Positions 55,844 to 64,000 of a stretch of 64,000 nt of DNA are shown piece by piece (within the stretch, counting starts at the first letter, position 1; each line of letters opens with the position of its first letter). The stretch covers positions 1,179,420 through 1,243,419 of the forward strand of contig MNCI01003975.1 of NCBI GenBank assembly GCA_015680685.1, written 5' to 3'. A program made the translations under genes and the position numbers. The notes below the pieces were generated by a model that had not been told where the DNA came from, made no database searches, and saw nothing but the letters and a program-made list of their open reading frames with translations. Source of the DNA: Gnetum montanum. Taxonomy: Eukaryota > Streptophyta > Gnetopsida > Gnetales > Gnetaceae.

Positions 55844-57004
55844 GTATGCAAGATCTAGTGGTAGAATGGTTGATTTGTGAAAAGACATTAATTAGTACCA
55901 ACCAAACCAAGTTGGGCCAACAAAAACTAAGCTAGGCTTTGAAAAAATCTAGTAGTTGTTGAAAAATAAAATAATAAATCATAAAATATTAACTTGCTAT
56001 AGTTTTTATGTTGGGCTTTAAAAAGTCTAGCACTTGTTGTAAAAATTTAAATATGAAAAAAGTGGTTGTGGATAATATGTTAGGTTTTGGAAAGATACAC
56101 TAGTATTTTTTCCAAAAATATGCTAGTAATAAAAATAGTAAGTTTTTGGTTTGCTTTTTAAAGAGATTTTGGTATGTTTTCCCTTTATGAAAAAAAATGC
56201 TAGGTATTGATGTGCAACCAAGAAAAAAACATCATTTTTCAAAAGATACAATGGGTATCTTGAAAAACAATGTTGGGGTTTGTGGGAAGAGAAAATGCAA
56301 TTTGTCCACCAAAACCATGTTGGGAAGTTTGGTAAAGGAGGATAGGTGGGGATGTTTGATTTAATTTTTAATTAATTAAACCAAAATCTTAGCAAGTGGA
56401 ATTGCCCAAGATGTAGAGGGGATATGGCTAGAAAATGGTGGGAACTGCAACTACAAGTGCAATGCAAAATACAATGATAGGGGTGTGCAATGTACTTGAA
56501 AAAATTGTAATGGTTTTGGTGTTGGTAAAGCCAACTATCTTGGTTTTTCCAACAAAATCGATGCTAGGAATAAGTAATAAGCAATTGCCTTGCCCAACAA
56601 ACTATGCTAGGAATACCCCCTCATAAAGAAAATCTGTTGGTCTTAAAAAGTCAAATGTAAAATGTTTGACTTTTCCAACACAACGTTAGGGTTTTGGAGA
56701 GAGCCATGCTCACTTTAACCACAAAATTTCATAGCACAGAGTCTAGGTAGTTGAAGTTGAGCTATGATGGCCTTTGGAACACACAAAGGTAGGTTTCAAC
56801 TAGGAAGAATCTTATGAACACCCAAATCACCTACAACTACTACATTGGGTTTTAGTTTCAGGAAAATGAGTTGCAACGTTGGGTTTTCCTTGGAAAAAAA
56901 ATTAAATGGTTTAAGTTTTAGAAATTGCAAATAATTGATTTTGAAAGACAAATTCATTTTTGCCAAAAAGCTTAGGCAAAGGCCCTCCTTCTGGTGCCAG
57001 AAAC
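55844..57004 (-). other. Leader of element X
   Basis: Non-coding stretch from primer region to gag. Imperfect copies of ATGTTGGGCTTTGAAAA-like words recur between 55930 and 56340, related to the 70-bp repeats in the leader of Z. Ends in the primer region (56979-57004, CTGGTGCCAGAAGGAGGGCC on minus). Confidence 0.6.
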
Positions 57005-58030
57005 TATAATGTCTAAAATTCAATTGTTGGAAAATTCAAAATTCCAAGTGAAGCAACCTAACCTTAGATCCTAAGGGCCTCTAAGAAAGAGGATCCAAGG
57101 CACCCTAGATAGTTTTGTCAATCACCCATGGACTTTAGGACTGTAAACAGGGTAAACGATTTAAATGAAAATTAAGATCTAACTTAAAAGAAAGCATAGA
57201 AATTAAATTTGGAATAAACTTGCACAACAAATGAACTGAAAAATTTATTAAAATAATGAAAATATTCCAAAGTATAAATTTCAAAGTGTACAAGTTGTAT
57301 GATCAAATGCACAAAGGAGTTGCTCAGATGAAACTTGAAGCTTGTTAAAGCTAGCATGTTGTGTGCTGCAATCAGCTTCATGATCCAAGTACTTCCCAAC
57401 TTTAGGCACCAAAACTCCTTACAGGTTTGTAGCTTAGATCTTCAATGTTGGTTACCAATTGGGGTAAAGTTTAAGCTTTAGAAATTGCAAATAATTGATT
57501 TTGAAAGGCAAATCCAATTTTGCCAAAGAGCTTGGGCAAATGCCCTCCTTTTGGCGCAAAAAACTATAATGCCTGAAATTTAGTTGTTGGAAAATTGAAA
57601 ATTCCAAGTGAAGTAGCCTAACCTTGGATCCTAAGGGCCTCTAAGAAAGAGGATCCAAGGCATCCTAGATAGTCTTGTCAATCACCCAGGGACTTTAGGA
57701 GTGTAAACAACGTAAACAATTTAAATGAAAATGAAGATCTAACTTAAAAGAAAACATAGAAATTAAATGTGGAATGAACTTGCACAACAAATGAATTGAA
57801 AAATTTATTGAAATAATGAAAATATTTTAAAGTATAAAGTTCAAAGTGTACAAGTTGTATGCTCAAATGCACAAAGGAGTTGCTCAGATGAAGCTTGAAG
57901 CCTATTGAAGCTAGCATGTTGTGTGTTGCATTCAGCTTCATGATCCAAGTACTTCCCAACTTCAGGGACCAAAACTCCTTGCAAGTTTGCAGCTTAGATC
58001 TTCAATGTTTGTCACCAAGTGAGGTATGGT
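56914..58030 (-). repeat. 560-bp tandem duplication spanning PBS and U5 of X
   Basis: Copy one is about 56914-57472 and copy two 57473-58030, with the same order of words and roughly one mismatch in 12. Each holds the end of the leader, the primer region and the U5 with CACCCTAGATAG / GATCCAAGGC blocks. The minus ORFs at 57184-57399 and 57744-57959 are its paired shadows. Confidence 0.9.
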
Positions 58031-58900
58031 TGTACAATGTTAGTTGCTAAAGGAGGTAAGGGGGTAAGGTTTGTGTTTGACTTTTTGGGGGTTTTGGAAC
58101 TATGCTGGGAGTCTCAAATGCCTAGTTCATTATCAAATTAGTTCAAAAGCCTTACAAAAATGCCAAGGTCACACAATGCTTAAGGAGGAAAAGGTTGTGA
58201 AATTTTTCTCCACCTAAAGAACCAAAAGAACCCAGAGAATTCCTTCAATGTGTTTGAAATTTTTATTCATAGGCCATAGGGGTGCTAGTTTTTGGTGGCA
58301 AATTTTTGCCATGATTACTAATAGATTGGCATTTTGTAGGTGTAGTAGGCTTTTACCTCTAGTGAAATTTCCATTTATGGTAAGTTTTGATACTCCCAAG
58401 GCCATCAAAACTATGCTAGATACCATAAATAGTAAATGGACTTTTCTACCCACACTAGCTTCACCCATCCATGTTGGCCTTGTCTTAGCAATGTTGGAGT
58501 TGTTTAAAAGCCAAACCCCCAACCACACCAATGCTAGCTTTGTGGAGCAACACTAAGAGTTGTGGAACTACGCTAGAATTGGTGGAGTAATGCTAGAATT
58601 GTTGAAACAATGCTAAAATTCATTGAAAATGGAAACTCCCCCCACTCTAATGTTAGCTTGGTGTAGCAACGCTGAAGGTTCTTAGCAACTACACTGGTCA
58701 TTGTTGGAAAGATGAGAACCAAACCCCCCAAGGCTGGGTATGGGTGTTCCCAACGTAGTAGTGGTCATACCCCCATAAAACCCATGAAAATGCTAATTTT
58801 AGTAGTCCAAAAGATAATTTTGGCCTTTCCAAGCCCAAATACAAACATGGCAGGCCTTTTTCACCTAGAAAGTGAGACTATAATAACTTATGAGACATTT
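57005..58900 (-). mobile_element. 5' LTR of element X (outer end uncertain)
   Basis: The inner end is at 57005 (copy at 57565) by homology to BIG. U3 extends past 58560-58700, where CTACGCTAGAATTGG and AACGCTGAAGG words echo the TTACGCTAC motifs of BIG. No clear TGAAACACC start was found, so the outer end is a guess. Confidence 0.5.
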
Positions 58901-61900
58901 TTCAATCCCAAAAGTTAAAGTATGTGAAACTGCATCTTGTGGATTACAATCTTCACATTTTATATTAAAATCTCAACCTAAGGCTTGATAGTGAAGGTTA
59001 CAAATTGCAACATGAGATTTCTTGATGATGTTTTAACCTTCCTTGGTAACAACATCAATGATAAGGGTCTTGCTTAATTTAGACCAATGGGATTTATCAT
59101 ATAGAACACAATGTGATTTGGTCCTAAGCTTTAAAGGCAATGTTGTATGGATTGTCAAGAATGCTTATGTATATCATTGCATTTAAGAAATATAAAAGAG
59201 ATTATAATACATAGATACAAGGAAAAGCTTGTGTTGTCATGATGAAAGATGGAGAAAATATTTATAATTTTATGTTTTGTAATTTTTATGGATTTTATGC
59301 ATATAAGAATAAAATGATAATAAACACACATGCATCACAATCCCTCTTAGAAATAGGTGCAATGCTTATGTTGCAATCCCTCTTGGGGATAGGTGCAACA
59401 CCACATATAAAATGCGATAAAATGGCTCTTAGCCACAATCTCAATGGCTCAAGACCATGCCGTATAATTGTGACCCTCATCGATAAAAAACGAATCATCA
59501 TGGCTTGATCAAATAAAAATTAAATAAATATTTTTTATGTTTTAATGTTTAAGGCATTAACAATGTAATAAAGGAACATTATGAGCTTTATTCACCATGT
59601 TAATACTAGACTCTACATCGACCAAAGAGTTCCAAGGTATGTAAAAAAGGTAGTAGTTTGACAAAGTCTATATACACTTGTGAAAGCGATAACCCAAAGG
59701 TATGTAAATAATTCAACTTATCTAAGGGAGGAATCACTCTTCATACAAATCAAATGTCACAAGCTCTAAGCAATAACATTTATCTTAAGAAAGAACTAAG
59801 ATGTATAAATGAGCTAATCCTAGATATTTAAAGTTTTCTTGTGAGAGTGGAGGAGGTTTGTCAATGTCTAAGCATCAACGGAGGTTTGTCAATGAAACCC
59901 AAGTTGATCTTGATGACATTGAAGGCAAAGCAAGGTAAACCAAGCCTAACAGGGGATGTGTCAGCATCCCTACATAGATGTAGGAGATGTGCTAATGCAA
60001 GGTTATCAATGCATCCTCCCTAAATCACACTTTGCATAATGAATCCTAAATAAAATCTAGAACCCAAGAAAGCATTCTAGAAGGACTCTAGAACATTTGA
60101 ATGAAGGAAACATCATCCTAAGGAGCTTGGAATCATGCACATAACCTTGAAGTATGACATAAGGACAAGGATGCATTTGAAGAGACCAAGAACCTCGACT
60201 GAACATACTAGACTACAAACACAAGGTACATAAAACACTTCCCTGAATCCATGGCTTACAATAGACATATAGTTTACCACTAGATGCCTCATCACTTAGG
60301 CATTGAATAAAGTCAAATAAAAATAAACTTAGACTATAGTTTAAGTTATCTTATAACCTAAATAAAGATAATGTTAAAATAGGAATAGAGTTCTTATTAT
60401 TATATTATACAAGTTAGATAATCTAACTTGGGATAATGATACTTAGCTAAATGACAGATGTAGTTGTCTTTATGTAGGTTAAGTACTTATAATGAGAATA
60501 CCTTGGGATGCTATTGGTGACGATTGTTTGGGATGTGACCACCAACGAAACTTCTTCAAACAAGGTTTAGGTGCGTATTGGTCTCTAGCAACACCAAGGC
60601 CTAAATACCTCCAAATAAACTAAGTAGTTATGAAATGTACTAGATGTGAGTATGTGTTTGCCATTGTGAATGTTGAAATAGTTGGGTTGTGTATAAAATT
60701 GTAATCGACTATCATAAAAGAGATTCGACTAACTTTGTCAAATATTGTGAGTTATTGAAGGTTCCTATTTTTGTTCAATCACTTAGTCTGTGTGGTCCCT
60801 ATAATACCTACTTGTAACAAATAAAATTTTACAAGAACATTTGAGCACAATTCTGCCAATCTACTCCTAATTTTCCCTCGAGAGAAAAGTTCCACAAGAA
60901 AACTAGAAATAGAGCAAGCTTCAATGGACATAGAAAGAGAGAATAGAAAGCATATTTGTGTGAAACCTCAAATATTTAAGACAAATTGAGACGAGGAAAC
61001 ACTTTGCATTAAAGTTATTCCCAATGCAATAACTACGAAATGTTCAAACTTTCTAAGCTCAATGAACAATTTCATAAAGACAATCTTATTATACTACTAA
61101 AAATTGTTGCATAAACTACAACGTACAAGTCTCTATTTTGGCTAGGTAATAGTTGTCAAAGATTGCATTCAATAGAGCTTTCAAAAAATTTGACAATTTC
61201 TTGATTGAAATACCAAGGCAATACACTTTAAAAATAAAAAATCTATTTCAATCCCATCAAAGTATTAGAGATTTTCCTAGATGCTCTATGCTCAAAATAA
61301 GCAATTTCGTTAAGCCATTACTATTAAATTGTTCTTGAGGTTTTCAAAAACATGAGCTCTTGTATGGCAAATCTTAATAAAATTCTAATATTGCGCAAAA
61401 ACAAAGCTATAAAAGCAACCTAGGATAAATCCCAAAATTAAATGCCAAGCATGATACCATCTAAATCATTAGCTAAGCAACTAAAACAAAATAGGAAAAA
61501 ATGAACTCACAGGATTTAAACAAAGTAGCCAAATTGATGTCTTTAGCAAGCCATCTTACAAGAATTCTTCAAATATCTTTTCGCTATCTTTTTCCACCTT
61601 CCTTCCAAATGCTACCCTTGAAGACCCTTTTATAGTGATCTTAGGGTAGTTACAATAATCATGAAAAGTTAAGGGTATTGCAAAATATCTAGGGAATTTA
61701 TTCATAACTGCCTTATGAAGCCATGAGTTCTATAGGAAGTTACAAGAAAAATAAGCCATAGTAGGCAAGTGTTTTTTAGTAGTTACAACCTTGCAAATAT
61801 CAAGGGAATCTTCCCTAGGAGGTTATAACTTCCATGGAAAATTTTAATTTCCATAAAAAAATAAAGTTGTATTTATCAAAAAACGTAAGCCTCCCTATGA

Positions 61901-62030
61901 CCAACCGTAGTTCAAATAATCTTACAAGTTTTTCTTTGCTTGCAATTTTTTTTCTTTCAAAAAAATGTCACTAAGGCCGTATAACCTTGAAGCCATGTGT
62001 GCTAACACGTTTATATTAAATGTATAAACG
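58901..62030. other. No gene seen; minor repeats
   Basis: AT-rich. A small duplication at 59335-59405 (GCAATCCCTCTT...ATAGGTGCAA twice) and GGAGGTTTGTCAATG twice at 59853-59895. No retroelement protein, RNA gene or host exon was recognised on either strand. Confidence 0.4.
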
Positions 62031-62039
62031 TTTTGAGAA

Positions 62040-62350
62040 GTGCATAGGGTCCGTGGCTATTGTGCTCGACACCACGTTGCGCTAATCCCGTATTGGAATA
62101 TCATGTTGCCATTTGCCTTACACTTGCTGTCCTTGCCGTTCAGTAATCGCGGATGCTCCCGAGCCCGCTGTTCTTGGAATCTTGCAGCCATGGCTGGTTT
62201 CTTGGCTAAGTCTTCATCGGCTGCAGTTGCAGTTGCAGTTGCGGTGTAGGAGTAGGCACATCGTGTCATCTGCTTATGTCGCAAGGGTTGCCGCATTGGG
62301 GTTTATTTCCCTGTCGCGCCATGCGCCCCATTTTGTTGCTGCATAATCCC
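62040..62350 (+). other. CpG-rich, gene-like stretch (possible host gene 5' end)
   Basis: Markedly richer in C, G and CpG than anything around it, as if spared from methylation decay. ATGGCTGGTTTCTTGGC at 62190 has a good plant start context (GCAGCCATGGC) and begins MAGFLAKSSSAAVAVAVAV, then a stop after a (GCAGTT)n run; another frame continues SSAYVARVAALGFISLSRHAPHFV. The N-terminus has the Ser/Ala/Arg-rich look of an organelle transit peptide. It could be a first exon, a broken gene fragment or chance. No family recognised. Confidence 0.35.
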
Positions 62351-63280
62351 TACATTCTTGTGTGTCTTAGAATTCGTATTGAAATATCTTTGTTCAACTA
62401 CCTAGGGTTTCTGGTTTATGTGGATTTATTTCTTCGATGTCGTTCTTGCTGGTCCTAACGCTGCATTAATCATTTTTGGAGAAATATAATATCGTCCTGG
62501 CACTGCGACCTGTTCAAGAATTCGTGGTTCCTCGTCAAGAGTATTTCCATGGTGCCCTGCGCCTGAGCCTGGGCTTCAAGGCTTTGCTTGTTATTCATTT
62601 CTCTGTTGTTATTCAGAATTATCTCTGCATCCACTGGGTGCTGCGGATTTTTTTTTCACGAAGAAAGATGTTTCTTAGGTTTTTTTGATTACTTATTTTT
62701 TGTATCTCAACGTCAATCTTGCGATGAATATCCACCTTTTCCCTTTCTATGGATGCAAAACGCGAATGCGATTTAGGATTGTGATAACCTGAATTTTGGT
62801 CGGTTATTCCCGAATTCTTGTATTAACCAGACAACACTCTCAGGGTTTCCCACATGTTTTCCCTTTGAATCTGCAAAATCCTTTTGTTAAATTTTGTATT
62901 CTCTTGTGGCCAAATCTCCATAGCCTACGGAGTGAACATTGAATACCCCAGAGACCGTTATTGGCGATTTGTGGGAAATTCAACAGCATTCTATTTTCTA
63001 CAACCTTGTGAATGACTCGTATTATCATTCACTTACTGTAACTAGCAAATTCCGAAACATCTTCCGAGTTCACTATACTTTAGTTCTTAAACCTAAAAAA
63101 AACAGACGTTTGGCAGTTTCCAGAAGATATATTTTATTTTTAAAGTTTCATCTGATGGTGAATGATCACGGGTGCGTTTGCTGCCTACCACTCAGCTATT
63201 TGATTTAAACCAGTATTTACGGTATTACTGTCTTTACCCTTACAAAGGTTCTCATATCTTTTAATGTGAGAAATCAGCAG
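62351..63280 (+). other. Unassigned, less AT-rich sequence
   Basis: Continues the more balanced composition of the preceding stretch, with intron- or UTR-like words (CTAGGGTTTCTGG, T-rich runs). Open frames of 60-89 codons overlap in several frames without motifs. Could be a first intron or 5' UTR of a lost gene. Confidence 0.3.
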
Positions 63281-63431
63281 GGTAACCATCTTCCATCAAA
63301 TATAAAAGTAGAGGCACCACTAGCCCCAACATGGTAACCATCTTCCATCAAATATAAAAGTAGAGGCACCACTAGCCCCAACATGGTAACCATCTTCCAT
63401 CAAATATAAAAGTAGAGGCACCACTAGCCCA
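63281..63431. repeat. 52-bp tandem repeat, 2.9 copies
   Basis: Units start GGTAACCATCTTCCATCAAA at 63281, 63333 and 63385. Almost no mismatches, so recent. Confidence 0.95.
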
Positions 63432-63903
63432 CTAACACGTTAATGCATTTCCATTTTTTAGAGAAAATAACCAAATGGCCCATGAAGCTTTACCTTTCTT
63501 ACTATCACCAATAACTTTAACCTTAATAAAATCCCCACATTAATTCCCCATGAGATGGCTTGAATGTACCAACATTTCTTTCCCCTCTTTTTACACTTTA
63601 TTGGAAACTTTTCATAAACTTTATTGGAAACTTTTCATTTTTACATAGAAATAGAAATCTTTTTTAAAGAAAACTTTTATCAAACTTAAGGTTTGATGAA
63701 ATAAAAATCTCATTCCTTCTAAAACTTAGGAAACTATACAAACTCAATATCATATAAACTATTTTGTAGGTGGAAAGAGAATAGTTAGAGTACCTCCTTT
63801 AGGAATTCTCATATTGAGAGTTCTTTTATATGTAATTTTAGTTGTGTTAAACTCATCTAAAAGTCAAAGTAGAAAAGGGTTTTCACTTGATGCTCCAAAG
63901 GGC
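63432..63903. other. No gene seen; short duplication
   Basis: ACTTTATTGGAAACTTTTCAT occurs twice in tandem at about 63595-63637. Otherwise featureless AT-rich sequence. Confidence 0.6.
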
Positions 63904-64000
63904 AATAGCCTTACAATAGGTTCTCAACACATCTTTTAGACAACATCCCCATATAATAGCCTTACAATAGGCTCTGAACACATGTTTTAAACAACATCTC
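63904..64000. repeat. 51-bp tandem repeat running off the window
   Basis: AATAGCCTTACAATAGG starts at 63904 and 63955, each followed by an AACACAT...ACAACATC block. The second copy reaches the window end, so the array may be longer. Confidence 0.85.

Larger units (their letters stand above)
36675..58900 (-). mobile_element. TAT element X, split by BIG
   Basis: On minus: LTR (about 58900 to 57005, partly duplicated), primer region, leader 57004-55844, gag from 55843, interrupted by BIG (55593-37964), gag to 36675. The gag frame joins without loss across the insertion once one copy of AGTTG is removed, so BIG is the younger element. Protease, polymerase and 3' LTR of X are lost at the breakpoint with Y. 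Confidence 0.8.

Noticed and set aside
57184-57959. A pair of similar 71-codon minus ORFs beginning MGSTWIMKL
   Set aside because: They are similar only because the 560-bp LTR segment is duplicated; the region is U5, and the other families do not keep the frame.
1-64000. tRNA, rRNA or other structural RNA genes
   Set aside because: No cloverleaf with A and B boxes and no rRNA-like conserved block was noticed on either strand; a tRNA scan could not be run.

Overview
This window looks like plant nuclear DNA, most likely from a gymnosperm such as a conifer. It is AT-rich, has no intact host gene, and is packed with old, heavily mutated LTR retrotransposons nested in one another. The organism call is an inference from this style of decay and the long LTRs; nothing in the sequence names the species. 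Almost every reading frame is a fragment of a retroelement protein broken by stops and frameshifts.

Layout. 1-1814: 3' end and 3' LTR of a TAT-type Ty3/gypsy element on +. 1815-6720: gene-poor, with two degenerate tandem arrays and one unrecognised decayed minus-strand ORF. 6724-11074: a Ty1/copia remnant (LTR 9954-11074, gag, start of integrase, all minus) facing an inverted LTR copy at 6724-7740. 11080 to about 16350: TAT element Z (minus; gag, leader repeats, PBS, LTR). 17100-18118: TAT gag fragment W (minus). 18119-36660: TAT element Y (+; LTR, PBS, gag, protease, then an antisense gene), split by an Athila-like element at 22134-32540 (LTR, PBS, gag, PR, RT, IN, env-like remnant, truncated 3' LTR). 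36675 to about 58900: TAT element X (minus), whose gag is interrupted by the best-preserved element of the window, here called BIG (37964-55593, minus, 17,630 bp, LTRs of about 1.5 kb, 5-bp target duplication AGTTG). 58900-64000: mostly unassignable, with one CpG-rich gene-like stretch (62040-62350) and short tandem repeats.

BIG reads on the minus strand as 5' LTR, PBS, gag, PR, spacer, [a gene on the opposite strand], spacer, RT, RNase H, a second RNase H, integrase, repeat spacer, PPT, 3' LTR. The two RNase H domains and the order second RNase H before integrase place it in the TAT/Ogre/Retand group. The most interesting feature is the antisense gene at about 45717-49655. It has at least five well-supported GT-AG introns, read in the antisense direction, that rejoin the frame. 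Element Y carries a diverged copy in the same place, with introns at the same positions and phase, and a third fragment survives at 7795-7925. Antisense introns would not be recognised in the gag-pol-sense RNA, so they can survive reverse transcription. The gene fills the gap between PR and RT, where Ogre-type elements are known to have a sense intron, and a plausible sense acceptor lies just before RT.

Shared design features recur across the TAT copies: a conserved U5/PBS block, tandem repeats in the leader between PBS and gag, arrays of palindromic TTACGCTAC-like motifs in U3, and one short motif repeated in all the non-coding gaps of BIG.
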